Source: Mercurialis annua (Eukaryota; Streptophyta; Magnoliopsida; Malpighiales; Euphorbiaceae). From it: a stretch of 64,000 bases of DNA. The stretch covers positions 10,426,001 to 10,490,000 of the forward strand of contig NC_065570.1 of the NCBI RefSeq assembly GCF_937616625.2. Direction: 5' to 3'. A program made the translations under genes and the position numbers. Below, piece after piece: positions 54,009-64,000 of the stretch. The notes under the pieces are model-generated. The model saw only the letters and a program-made list of their open reading frames with translations, had not been told where the DNA came from and searched no databases. The stretch's first letter is position 1, and each line of letters starts with the position of its first letter.

Positions 54009-54726
54009 TGTATGCAAATGCTTCACAAATTTTCTCGCATGTACGCAAATTAAGCAAAATCGAGTTCTTAAATTCCCTTTTCCAGTCTTGATCAGGCGTT
54101 GTAGTTGATTTGTGTCTTCTCCTTCGCACAAATTGCAGTAATTATTTCCCTAAATTTAACCTAATTTTCTAACATCAGAAACACAGTGCAGTTTTGATAG
54201 ATGGAGGGGCAAAGAATGTCATTTTGCTTGTCACATGAATGTCACATGTTCCATTTTAATTTCCATTAAAATTTAATTCCAAGTCATTAATACCATCCTG
54301 TATCTTTCAGCCATATCACAGTCCATGTCACCATTTTCGAAAGAAACCTGCTGGACACATCAACTTGTAATTTATAAACAAGTTCACCTATGGGATCGAT
54401 ATAAAATTTTGTTCAAACACCAAATTGTCATTTTTTTAAAAAGTTCAGACACTAAAGTTATATTAAACCCTTTAAATTATCTACCATTTTAAAACAAGAA
54501 TAATTTTAATGTAATTATTAGAAAAATAATAATTTTTATGTAACGTTTTCTTTTTCTTGATATAAAACCAAATATTTGAAATGGTCCCCTAGTCAATTAT
54601 TGGTGGATTAAGCAAGTGGGATTGCCTAATTTGTTTTTTTCTTAAGCTTTGTTTAATCAACTTAAATATTTTTCTAACTGATGCAGAGAGGGTAGTTATA
54701 AATTGGCACTATACTATAAGTATAAA

Positions 54727-55044
54727 GGGTTAATTACATATAAAATCACCACCTTTACACGAATTTTCAAAAATAACACGACCTTTAAAACGTGTCAATT
54801 CAGGGCATCACTTTTCATTTATTTTCAAAAACAACATGGGCATGTTTTTAGATAAAATTTTGCTGACTTGAACACCCAATGGGAGTGCCACGTGTCATGC
54901 CACGTCAGCAAAAACGCCACTAAAAATGTGTTCATGTTATTTTTGAAAAAAAATAAAAGATGGTGCCCTGAATTGCCATGTTTTAAAGGTCGAGTTATTT
55001 TTGCAATTTCGTGTAAAGGTGGTGATTTTATATGTAATTAACCC
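54727..55044. mobile_element. MULE-type MITE
   Basis: A 318-bp element with ends GGGTTAATTACATATAAAAT and its near-complement, and a perfect 9-bp duplication AAGTATAAA at 54718-54726 and 55045-55053. Inverted similarity extends through TCACCACCTTTACACG and CACGACCTTTAAAACG. Confidence 0.87.
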
Positions 55045-55114
55045 AAGTATAAATATACAACTAGTTCACACAATCTATTTATACACAAATATATAAATAC
55101 TGATGACCAACCAC

Positions 55115-56058
55115 CACATACCTCCAAAGCAAATGACAATAAAAATTTGCTTGGTAAATTAATATACACATTTGTAATTCTTTTTGATTTCTTTGAGAGC
55201 AACTCAACAACTGTAAAAAATGATAAAAGTACTGTAATTATATGAGATGTTAACTTGTAATTAATCACTATGGTTTGATGGATATTTGGAAAAGAAAAAA
55301 AGTCTTGGTTTGTTATCAATAATTAGTCAAAGATTCAAGAGATGAATTATAGTGTAAACAATGACTAGAGATGAATTATAGTGTAAACAATGACCATAGA
55401 TGAACCATAGACTCAAAAATGACTAGTTATAATAGAGGGTTAATGTAAAAAAAATCACGAATTTTACACGTTTTCATTTTAATCACGCAGTTTAAATTTT
55501 TTTAATTTTCATGCACGAACTATCACTTTTTCTCAAATTCAAGCACGGTTATGAGGTGACAATCATTCATTAGTGTAAAATGACCTCCACCTCAACGAAT
55601 TAAACCAATAGAGCCATGACACCTAAGCATGATGTATGAATTGGAGAAAAAATAGTAGTTGGTGCATAAAAATGAGAAAATTTAAACTACGTGATTAAAA
55701 TGAAAACGTGTAAAATTTGTGATTTTTTTTACAGTAACCTTATTTTATAACTAGTCATTTTCGAGTCTATGGTTCATTTCTAGTCATTGTTTAGACTATA
55801 ATTCATAGTCATTGTTTACACTATAATTCATCTCTTGAATCTTTGACTAATTATTGATAACAAACCAAGACTTTTTTTCTTTTCCAAATATCCATCAAAC
55901 CATAGTGATTAATTAGAAGTTAACATCTCATATAATTACAGTACTTTTATCATTTTTTACAGTTGTTGAGTTGCTCTCCAAGAAACAAAAAAGAATTACA
56001 AATGTGTATATTAATTTACCAAGCAAATTTTTATTGTCATTTGCTTTGGAGGTATGTG
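55115..56058. repeat. 944-bp nearly perfect inverted repeat
   Basis: The left arm from ACATACCTCCAAAGC is mirrored on the right through GCTTTGGAGGTATGT. In the block holding TATGGTTTGATGGATATTTG, about 120 bases differ at only one position by eye. The inner 300 bp (about 55438-55740) is a MULE-like MITE, starting GGGTTAATGTAAAAAAAATC, that is itself palindromic, so the whole locus can fold as one hairpin. The left arm has an extra partial copy of GATGAATTATAGTGTAAACA. No coding content; the frame at 55038-55319 is not a gene. Confidence 0.88.
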
Positions 56059-57993
56059 CAAAAACTAAACTAAGTTCGATTCAATTTGATATTATAAAAA
56101 ATTAATTGTTGAATTTGGTTCGATTTTAAACATAATTATTCTTAGTTAGGTTCTATTATTAGCCAAACCAAAATTACTAAACTAAATTGGAAACCCGACT
56201 AAACTGACGAGTCTAGTTTATTAAAAAAAATTCTTATATTTCAGCTCAGTTCGATTGAAAAAGAAACACTTCGGGTTGGTTCAATTTAATATTATAAAAA
56301 TATATTTATCTATTCACTTCAATTTCAGACATGAATTAATCAAGTTTCAATATAAATCGAGCCAAAATAACAAAGTGAATAAAAAAATGATGGAAGCTAA
56401 CAATCCTATTTGGTTTGAAAAATTTCAACTCCTTAAAATTTTAATCAATTTTTAAAAAATAAAAAATTTCGGTTCGGTTGAACTGAATATAAACTTCTAG
56501 ATACGAGATTGAATTTAATGTTTAATTTATTTTTATTAATATACAATATTTAAAATATATTTAAATATAAATTAAAAGATATAAATCATATAAAAATTAT
56601 AATATAATACTTTTACTATTTTAATTGTATTAAATTTTAGCGCGCGCACACACACACACACATATATATATTAAAATATTTAGATATATATAAACTACAT
56701 ATTTATTAATTAAATTTTATATGAATGAAAATTTATTCCAATGAGAAAAAAGAGTGAGCCAGTCTCTCTAAAGGGATGATCAGGTTCTAATTTATACATG
56801 AACTTTGACAAAATATATACCAACAATAAAAAAATCATTCATTTTATTCAGTCTAATTAAATCTTTTTATTTTTTTAAAAAAATATTTTCAAATATTTTA
56901 AAAGTTGTAAATTTATCATGATTTTCAAAATTGGCTTCAAAAAATTATCCACTTTTTAAAATTAATATAATTAATGCCTATAAGCAAATGAATGTGTAAA
57001 TTTAAAAAACAAAATTAAAAAAAAAAGAGTTGCCGATTTAAATGTCGCTGGATTTAAATATATAAACTTTAAAAATATTAAACCAATTTTGGGAAATTAG
57101 ATAGATGTCCGGCGAATCTTTTAATTTGGAATAAATTTATAACTTTGAAAGGTATAAATAGATTTATATTTATATTTTTTGTTTTCTATTTTTCAACTAA
57201 CCGAAACGTCTAAAATATCTATCATAAAATAAAATAAAACGGACAACTATTTAAATATGAAATTCATGCACCTATTGTACTCAAACAATATATAATCATT
57301 ATAAATCACCAATATAAGATAATTGATTTTCAGGGTCATTTAATTTTTTTTCATTTTTTTCTTTTTAGTGACTAAATTTTAGATTTTTTAATTATACTGA
57401 ACTTAATATTTTTTGCCAAAATATTTAGATGGTAGCGAAAATTTATTTATTTTATCTAAATATTTGTCATGTATGCATAATTTGGCCTAAAGTTTTCATT
57501 TTAAAATAAAATTTTGTATGTGTAATAAGTTTTTACGATAAAACTAACAAAATTCGGTTGTCACATGTCAAAATCAGGCTGCCATCTAAATATTTTTTAC
57601 GGAAATTTTTTTTTTTACGGAAAAAAAATTATTTGAAAAAGAAAAATTTCAGATGAAGTTACATGAAATTACTAATTTTTATAATTATTATCAAAATGAA
57701 GGAGAAAAAAAATTAAATTTCAAGATTTTCGGATCAAAATGTAATATTTCTATCCCGCAGCCTGTAGTGACAAACGTAGAAAAGATCATAGTAACTTGCT
57801 TTTGTAATGTCAAAGTAAATTACGTGCACTTATTGTTGTTCCTTTTGGATGTATAACAAACAAAATCTTATACAATCTAGTACTATATTTTCCTACATAC
57901 TACTAAATTCATCATTTTATTTCCCAAATATTTTACACATATTTAAACTGTATCGTTAGAACGTATATAAAATTTTACTATTTACGAAATATA
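56059..57993. other. AT-rich spacer with a dinucleotide repeat
   Basis: Degenerate GGTTCGATTT and AATTCGGTT-type motifs (56080-56500) suggest old hAT-type debris. A compound microsatellite GCGCGCACACAC..ATATATAT spans about 56641-56671. The frames at 56255-56455 and 57653-57856 have no recognisable content. No gene seen. Confidence 0.45.
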
Positions 57994-58254
57994 TACTCCC
58001 TCCATTCTGAAATAGTTGTCGTTTTAAGGGGATTTTTTTGTTTCATAATACTTGTCACTTTAGAAAACCAAGAAAGCATTTATTGCTATTTTTTCACATA
58101 TATCCTTCATTAATTCATTGAAAGAATACAAAATACAAATAAAGAGTCATATTAATTAATGTTAACAAGTTTCAAGAAGGGCTAATTTAGTAAAGATACT
58201 TATAATTTTAGACATATTTATTGATTTCTTAATTTGTGTGAAAATGGCTAAAGC

Positions 58255-58545
58255 TATCAAATATGAGGAATTAAAAGTGTATTTTTCATTAAAGTAATAA
58301 AGTGATTACAGTTCTTATTTATAGAGCAGAGTTTACTAGTACACGTGTTCCTTCTTTATTGCACATTGTACATCTCTATTCCTATTGGTCTTCAATAAAA
58401 CAGTTGCAACGGCTAGTGTCCTTTCTGTTACTGTAAACAGTGACTATAACTAATTTTCTGTTTTTGTAAACAGAAGATAAGCAACTATTTTTCTTGCTTT
58501 GATTTCTTGCTTCTTGATGGAAGCTGAAGCTCAGTATGCTTAATA
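58255..58545 (-). repeat. 3' LTR of the copia element
   Basis: 291 bp, identical by eye to the copy at 63514-63804. On the coding strand it runs from TATTAAGCATACTGAG to CTCATATTTGATA. It includes a G-box-like ACACGTGT (about 58340-58347). Confidence 0.93.
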
Positions 58546-58552
58546 TCCCCCC

Positions 58553-61500
58553 TCAAGCTGGAGTGTATAAACTTTGTACACCAAGCTTGTTTAAAAAACT
58601 GAGAAAAGAAGAAGAAGATAAAGGCTTTGTGAAGAAATCTGCCAGTTGATTTTCAGAGGAGATTGGAAAAAGATGTATGAGTCCTGATTGTATCTTCTGC
58701 CTCACAATGTGACAATCTATGTCAATGTGTTTCGTTCTCTCATGAAACACTGGATTGTGAGCTAAATAACAAGCAGCCTGGTTGTCACAATAAACCATTG
58801 CTGGTAGAGGATATTGAATCTGAAGATCTCTGAGAAGATATGAAATCCACTGTACTTCACATGTCAAGTTTGCTAGAGCCCTGTATTCTGCTTCAGAGCT
58901 TGACTTTGAAACAGTGGCTTGTTTCTTTGTCTTCCAAGATATTAAGGATTTCCCAAGAAAAACACAGTATCCTGTTATTGATCTTCTGCTGTCAGGACAT
59001 GTTGCCCAATCTGAGTCTGAAAAAGCTTTGATTTGTGTTGAGTTAGTTGCTGGAAAATAAAGTCCTTGACCTGGAGATTTCTTTAGATACTTCAAAATCC
59101 TTCCTATTGCTGCATAGTGTTTCTCAGTTGGACAGTCTAAGTACTGAGATAACTGTTGAACTGAAAAAGCTATGTCTGGTCTTGTGTTGCACAAGTAGAT
59201 TAGTTTTCCTACTAATCTTCTATACTCTTTTATATCAGAATATGGAGAACTGTCATCCTTTGTAAGTCTTGTTGTTGTGAACATTGGTGTTTTTGCAGGC
59301 TTTGACTCCAAATAACCAGTTTCTGTGAGCAAGTCCAGCACATATTTTTTCTGGCATAGATTAATACCAGTCTTTGATCTTGCCACCTCCAGTCCTAAAA
59401 AGAATTTCAAAGAGCCTAGATCCTTTATTTTGAATGTTTCATGCAAATAAGCCTTGATTGAATTTATCTCCTGTATATCATTGCCAGACAGAATTACATC
59501 ATCAACATAGATGAGTAATGCTGTAAAACCAGTATCTTGCTTCTTAGTGAAAAGAGAAGAATCTGATTGAGCTTGCAGATATCCTTGTGAAAGTAAAGCT
59601 TCTGTCAGCTTAAGATTCCACTGTCTACTAGCTTGTTTAAGTCCATACAAAGACTTATTCAACATGCAAACTGTGTTAGTATGTTCACAAGAAAGTCCAG
59701 GAGGAACTTGCATATACACTTCTTCATTCAACTCACCATGCAAAAAAGCATTGTTTATATCTAACTGTTGTAAAAACCAATTGTTTGTTGCTGCAACAGC
59801 TAATAGGACTCTAATAGTTGTTATTTTTGCTACTGGTGAAAAAGTATCTATGTAATCTATTCCATTTTGTTGAGTGTAACCTTTAGCAACTAAACGAGCC
59901 TTATGTCTCTCTAATGTACCATCACTATTATATTTAGTTTTAAAAACCCACTTACAACCTATAGGTACTTTACCTTTTGGTAATTCAGTTAAAGTCCATG
60001 TGTTATTTAAATCTAAAGCCTGTAATTCTTTTAACATTGCTTCTTTCCAACAGTCAAACTTAATAGCCTCATTATAATTCTTTGGTTCTTTATTAGAATC
60101 CACTAAAATAGAAAAAACTTTATGCTGAGAAAGTAAATTATCATATGTAAAGACCTTTGACATAACATGAGGTGATGTTTTATGTTTAGACACAGTACAA
60201 ACATAGTCTTTTAGAAAATCAGGTTTATGCACAGTCCTATTTGACTTTCTAACTGGGACAATAATCCTACTTTCATTTTGAATCTGAGTATTAACTTCAT
60301 AATCTGAGTCTGCTAATCCTACTATCTCAGGTTCAACCATCTCAGATGAAATAGAATCAGAAATAGGCAGCCTTGTTTGTTTTCTTAAAATAGTGTCATC
60401 TGTAAAAATTTCAACAGAAGCAGGCAATACAGATGCTTTTGACTCAAAAGATGATACTAAACTACTATCTTTAAATGGAAAAAGATGTTCATAAAACCTG
60501 ACATCTCTTGAAACAAAAACATGCCTAGACTCTATACTATACAATCTAAAACCCTTTGTATTTTCTGGATACCCTAAAAACAAACACTGAGTGGCTCTTG
60601 GTGTAAACTTACTTCTGTTATTAGCAATAGTAGAAGCATAAGCAAGACATCCAAAGACCCTTAAATGATCAAAAACAGGAAGTTTCTTAAATAAAATGTT
60701 ATAAGGAGAAATGTTATTTATAACAGGAGATGCAATTCTATTAATCAAATAAACAGCATGACTAACACAATCAGACCAAAAACTCAAAGAAACATTAGAT
60801 TGGAATTTTAAAGCCCTTGCAACATTCAATATATGTTGATGCTTTCTTTCAACTATTGAATTTTGCTGAGGTGTATACACACAAGTGGTTTGATGAATTA
60901 TACCCTGAGATTTAAAAAAATCAACCATATTGAATTCAAGGCCATTATCAGTTCTTATTATTTTTATCTTACTATCAAACTGAGTTTTAACATAGTTACA
61001 AAAATTAACAATTATTGCTCTAGTCTCAGATTTCAATTTCATTAAAAATAACCAAGTAAATCTGCTTTTGTCATCTACAATAGTAAGAAAATACTTGTGA
61101 CCATATAAAGAATGAACTCTAGCTGGTCCCCATATATCAATGTGAATTAAATCAAAACACTTTTCAGAAACAGAAGTACTTAAAGGAAAAGAATTCCTCT
61201 TTTGTTTAGCTAAATGACAAATTTTACAATGAAGCTCACTTGGTAATTTTATACTAGAATCAACAGTCTGTAAACATTTCAAACCAGAATGACTCAAATG
61301 TCCTAGTCTATAATGCCACAAATTATTAGAATCTACTTTATCAACTAAACAATTCAAACTGTTATCACAAACATCACTCTTTCTAATCTCAGAAGTTGAA
61401 ATATTGGCAGAGAAACTTGTTGAACCAATCACAGCATTATTATCATGAAAATGATCTTTATCCAGATGATAAAGACCTTGAATCTCTTTAGCTAATCCAA

Positions 61501-63205
61501 TCATCATCCAACTGATATGATCCTGTATAATACAAAGATTTTTATGTAATATGAAACAGTAATCATACTGTTTGATCAATTTACTTGTAGATAAAAGATT
61601 AAAGGAAAACATAGGAACATATAGAACATTTTTCAAAATTAACCTTTTACTAAACTCAACTACTCCTATATGAGTAACAGGTATTTTCTGACCATTTGGC
61701 AATGTAACAAACACATTTTTAACCAACTCATAAGAAGCAAAAACATGCAAAGAACATGCAATATGATCAGTTGCTCCTGAATCTATGATCCATGTACCAT
61801 CATTTGTTTTCTCTTTATATGCACAAGCAGTAAAATTTTTAAAATAAGAATAAGCATTAGAAAATGTACCTGTCTGCTCTGCAATAGGAAAAAAATTAGT
61901 TGAGACAGTGTTCACTCTTGGTGAAGAAGCTTTTGCAGGCACATTTTGTTGCAGAAGAGACATCAAATTTGTATATTGTTCTTGTGTTATTGGAGGCACA
62001 GAATTGTTTGATTCATTATGAGAAACTGACCTATCTTGATTCTGAACCTTCTCATAATCACAGTATTCAGAATTATGAGAAAATTGTCCATCATAAGAGT
62101 TCTGTCCTTCATAAACATAATCTCCATATGCAGATTGATCATAAACCTCTTCTTGTTCATTAGTAGTAACTAACTCTCCCACTTGATTCACATAACTCTG
62201 AGGTCTATATCTTGGTTTATATCCAGGAGGATAACCATGCTTTTTAAAGCAAATATCAATGGTATGTCCAGAAAAGCCACAATGACTACATATTGGTTTT
62301 CCATTATTAGGTGCAGTAAAAAACCTCTTTTGTCCTCCCTGTTGTCCCCCCTGAGTTCTAAACTGACCTTGTGTAGGATTACTACTCATAGGAGGCCTAT
62401 AAACTCTATTACTTTGAACTCTATTATTACCATAGGACTGTCTATTAAAAGAGTTAGACTGAGCAGCAAAAACCAATGGATCAACAGTTTGAGAATTATT
62501 TAAACCAATTCCTAGTTCTCTTTCATGCTGTAATGCCAAGGAAAAAACCTTATTGATCTTAGGCAAAGGTTCCATCATTAATACCTGAGTTCTAATAACA
62601 GAATACCCTTCATTCAACCCTTTCAAAAACCTAATTATGCAGTCTGCCTCTTGATAGTCTTTAACCAAAGATAAAGCATTGCATTGACATTGAGGTAAAC
62701 ACACACAAACAGGAATCATTCTCATATTAGTTAGCTCATCCCATAACATTTTTAAATGAGTAAAGTAATCTGTCACAGTCAAATTATTCTGTTTAAAACC
62801 ATAGATTTCTTCTTGAAGATCAGAAATTCTTGTAACATTTCCTTGAGAAAACCTATCATGTAAATCTTTCCACACATCTAAAGCATTATCAATCCACAAA
62901 ACACTTTGAGCAATAGAAGAAGTTAAAGACCTTAGAATCCAAGAAAGTACCATTGTATTGCACCTTTCCCATACAGAAAAAATTGAATCATTCCTTGCAG
63001 GAACTGATATACTCCCATCCACAAACTTCAACTTATTCTTTGATAAACGACACATTCTCATAGATCTAGCCCAAGAATGATAATTCTGGCCATTCATTAA
63101 AGGTGAAACCAAAATCAAAGAAGGATTTTCATTAGGATGTAGATAATATGGACTAGAAGGCATTTCATGATCTGGTATTGTATTAAACGCCATTTTAAAG
63201 AACAA
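58553..63205 (-). CDS. Copia gag-pol polyprotein, uninterrupted
   Basis: 1550 aa without stop or frameshift. The second Met (63193) may be the true start, since MAFNTIPDHEMPSSPYYLHP resembles usual copia gag starts. Order: gag (about 25-260, with NYHSWARSM), CCHC knuckle CSHCGFSGHTIDIC (about 306-319), aspartic protease WIIDSGATDH (about 472-481), the integrase zinc site HYRLGHLSH..CKIC (about 631-663), integrase core Asp in HIDIWGP (about 690), Asp in RTDNGLEF (about 753) and Glu in SIVERKH (about 786), reverse transcriptase from WTLTELPKGK with catalytic YVDD (about 1233-1236), and RNase H with FSDSDWATC, SSSEAEYRAL and YCDNQAA. All catalytic positions are present. Length and order match full copia elements, so the copy could be mobile. 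Lineage within copia was not determined. Confidence 0.95.
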   Translation of the reverse strand: MFFKMAFNTIPDHEMPSSPYYLHPNENPSLILVSPLMNGQNYHSWARSMRMCRLSKNKLKFVDGSISVPARNDSIFSVWERCNTMVLSWILRSLTSSIAQSVLWIDNALDVWKDLHDRFSQGNVTRISDLQEEIYGFKQNNLTVTDYFTHLKMLWDELTNMRMIPVCVCLPQCQCNALSLVKDYQEADCIIRFLKGLNEGYSVIRTQVLMMEPLPKINKVFSLALQHERELGIGLNNSQTVDPLVFAAQSNSFNRQSYGNNRVQSNRVYRPPMSSNPTQGQFRTQGGQQGGQKRFFTAPNNGKPICSHCGFSGHTIDICFKKHGYPPGYKPRYRPQSYVNQVGELVTTNEQEEVYDQSAYGDYVYEGQNSYDGQFSHNSEYCDYEKVQNQDRSVSHNESNNSVPPITQEQYTNLMSLLQQNVPAKASSPRVNTVSTNFFPIAEQTGTFSNAYSYFKNFTACAYKEKTNDGTWIIDSGATDHIACSLHVFASYELVKNVFVTLPNGQKIPVTHIGVVEFSKRLILKNVLYVPMFSFNLLSTSKLIKQYDYCFILHKNLCIIQDHISWMMIGLAKEIQGLYHLDKDHFHDNNAVIGSTSFSANISTSEIRKSDVCDNSLNCLVDKVDSNNLWHYRLGHLSHSGLKCLQTVDSSIKLPSELHCKICHLAKQKRNSFPLSTSVSEKCFDLIHIDIWGPARVHSLYGHKYFLTIVDDKSRFTWLFLMKLKSETRAIIVNFCNYVKTQFDSKIKIIRTDNGLEFNMVDFFKSQGIIHQTTCVYTPQQNSIVERKHQHILNVARALKFQSNVSLSFWSDCVSHAVYLINRIASPVINNISPYNILFKKLPVFDHLRVFGCLAYASTIANNRSKFTPRATQCLFLGYPENTKGFRLYSIESRHVFVSRDVRFYEHLFPFKDSSLVSSFESKASVLPASVEIFTDDTILRKQTRLPISDSISSEMVEPEIVGLADSDYEVNTQIQNESRIIVPVRKSNRTVHKPDFLKDYVCTVSKHKTSPHVMSKVFTYDNLLSQHKVFSILVDSNKEPKNYNEAIKFDCWKEAMLKELQALDLNNTWTLTELPKGKVPIGCKWVFKTKYNSDGTLERHKARLVAKGYTQQNGIDYIDTFSPVAKITTIRVLLAVAATNNWFLQQLDINNAFLHGELNEEVYMQVPPGLSCEHTNTVCMLNKSLYGLKQASRQWNLKLTEALLSQGYLQAQSDSSLFTKKQDTGFTALLIYVDDVILSGNDIQEINSIKAYLHETFKIKDLGSLKFFLGLEVARSKTGINLCQKKYVLDLLTETGYLESKPAKTPMFTTTRLTKDDSSPYSDIKEYRRLVGKLIYLCNTRPDIAFSVQQLSQYLDCPTEKHYAAIGRILKYLKKSPGQGLYFPATNSTQIKAFSDSDWATCPDSRRSITGYCVFLGKSLISWKTKKQATVSKSSSEAEYRALANLTCEVQWISYLLRDLQIQYPLPAMVYCDNQAACYLAHNPVFHERTKHIDIDCHIVRQKIQSGLIHLFPISSENQLADFFTKPLSSSSFLSFLNKLGVQSLYTPA

Positions 63206-63513
63206 GAAACAAGAAAAAAGAATGAAATTTCAAGAAAAAGAGTGTTTGTTTCTCAAGAAAAGAAACAGAAAAGAAAAATTTAAGAAAATAAGAATCTTGT
63301 GAACTATGAATGAATTTGAATCTGAGAAATGAATAAGAATTGATCTGAATATATTGAGAATCTGAGAAATGAACTTTAGAAACAAGAAAAGAAATTTGAA
63401 TCAATGAAGAACTAAGAGAAGAGATTGAAGAACAAAGAACTTGAAGAACAGAACGAAGAACTTGAATAATCTTGAGAATTTTCAGAGTTTGAGCAGTTGT
63501 TGCTCTGATACCA

Positions 63514-63804
63514 TATCAAATATGAGGAATTAAAAGTGTATTTTTCATTAAAGTAATAAAGTGATTACAGTTCTTATTTATAGAGCAGAGTTTACTAGTA
63601 CACGTGTTCCTTCTTTATTGCACATTGTACATCTCTATTCCTATTGGTCTTCAATAAAACAGTTGCAACGGCTAGTGTCCTTTCTGTTACTGTAAACAGT
63701 GACTATAACTAATTTTCTGTTTTTGTAAACAGAAGATAAGCAACTATTTTTCTTGCTTTGATTTCTTGCTTCTTGATGGAAGCTGAAGCTCAGTATGCTT
63801 AATA
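63514..63804 (-). repeat. 5' LTR of the copia element
   Basis: 291 bp, the promoter-bearing LTR. On the coding strand it ends CTCATATTTGATA, immediately followed by the primer site TGGTATCAGAGC. About 310 bp of leader separate it from the polyprotein start. Confidence 0.93.
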
Positions 63805-63836
63805 AAAGCGACAACTATTTCAGAATGGAGGGAGTA

Positions 63837-64000
63837 TTACAAACTATAACTAATTCATTGCTTTACAATTGCATCGTTTTAATAGTACGTGTCATTTTGA
63901 CAGAACAATACTTATAGCCGACGTCCAATTAAGATTTTTTTGTTTTCTGTAGTTTTCCGTTTTCGATCTCTCAATGTATAGCCTCCGTTTTTAATAAGCA
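63837..64000. other. Right edge
   Basis: AT-rich DNA to the right of the Stowaway MITE. No gene or repeat recognised. Confidence 0.4.

Larger units (their letters stand above)
49109..54470. mobile_element. MuDR-type MULE carrying transposase and GRF zinc-finger genes
   Basis: A 5.36-kb element with a perfect 9-bp target duplication, TTTAAATTA, at 49100-49108 and 54471-54479. Terminal inverted repeats are about 150 bp: GGGTTTAATATAAATTTAGT on the left against the complement of the right end, and the inner block GATCGATATAAAATTTTGTT is mirrored nearly exactly. It has two genes facing each other, a short GRF zinc-finger gene near the left end and a six-exon transposase from the right end. The high TIR similarity and clean duplication point to a fairly recent insertion. 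Confidence 0.92.
58255..63804 (-). mobile_element. Intact young Ty1/copia retrotransposon
   Basis: A 5550-bp element with two 291-bp LTRs (58255-58545 and 63514-63804) that read as identical, and target duplication AAAGC at 58250-58254 and 63805-63809. Directly inside the right LTR (5' on the coding strand) is the primer site TGGTATCAGAGC, complementary to initiator tRNA-Met. Directly before the 3' LTR is the polypurine tract TTGAGGGGGGA (plus-strand 58546-58556). It carries one uninterrupted polyprotein. LTR ends are TA..TA rather than TG..CA. Confidence 0.95.
57996..63834. mobile_element. Stowaway-type MITE split by a copia insertion
   Basis: The left end CTCCCTCCATTCTGAAATAG (57996 on) and its perfect complement at the right end (to 63834) are flanked by TA at 57994-57995 and 63835-63836, the Tc1/mariner signature. 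Without the copia and one 5-bp duplication the MITE is about 284 bp. It has no coding capacity and was the target of the copia at 58255-63804. Confidence 0.88.

Noticed and set aside
57653..57856. 67-codon frame in AT-rich spacer
   Set aside because: Length expected by chance, no domain, low-complexity composition.

Overview
This is nuclear DNA of a flowering plant, almost certainly a eudicot. The evidence is spliced genes with GT/AG introns and AT-rich intergenic DNA, plant-only families (FHY1, WRKY, SIAMESE-related, FTSH10-type mitochondrial protease), a nuclear tRNA-Gly and a dense plant-type transposon load. I cannot name the species.

Host genes, left to right: the last six exons of a DHHC protein S-acyltransferase of the PAT16 type (1857-3458, +, 5' end outside the window); an FHY1/FHL-type phytochrome A nuclear-import factor (6255-7205, +); tRNA-Gly(GCC) (9044-9114, -); a 75-residue SIAMESE-related CDK inhibitor (10208-10435, -) with an E2F-type site upstream; a WRKY49-like factor (23903-26758, +); and an FTSH10/FTSH3-type mitochondrial AAA protease (27959-36685, +, eight exons, 826 aa). 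They do not form one pathway. They are ordinary single genes separated by transposons.

Mobile DNA makes up most of the rest. The standout is a 7.0-kb Mutator-like element (MULE) at 14968-22011. It carries two convergent, apparently intact spliced genes: an 855-aa MULE transposase fused to an OTU-type cysteine protease domain, and a 618-aa plant-mobile-domain protein. Each gene starts close to its terminal inverted repeat (TIR) and has a tiny first exon, followed by a first intron filled with GC-rich palindromes, so the two halves mirror each other. A second complete MULE (49109-54470, perfect 9-bp TSD) carries a GRF zinc-finger membrane protein and a MuDR-type transposase that reads through but has lost the part holding the first catalytic Asp.

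The right end holds a very young Ty1/copia element (58255-63804) with identical 291-bp LTRs, a 5-bp TSD and an uninterrupted 1550-aa polyprotein, inserted inside a Stowaway MITE. An older nest at 40.7-48.0 kb has a Ty3/gypsy element inserted in the gag of a decayed copia, with the target duplication still readable. Many short MULE, hAT, PIF/Harbinger and SINE copies fill introns and spacers, most with recognisable target-site duplications. A nearly perfect 944-bp inverted repeat lies at 55115-56058.

Coordinates of spliced genes come from reading splice sites and checking that phases close. Family names rest on motif recognition, not on searches.
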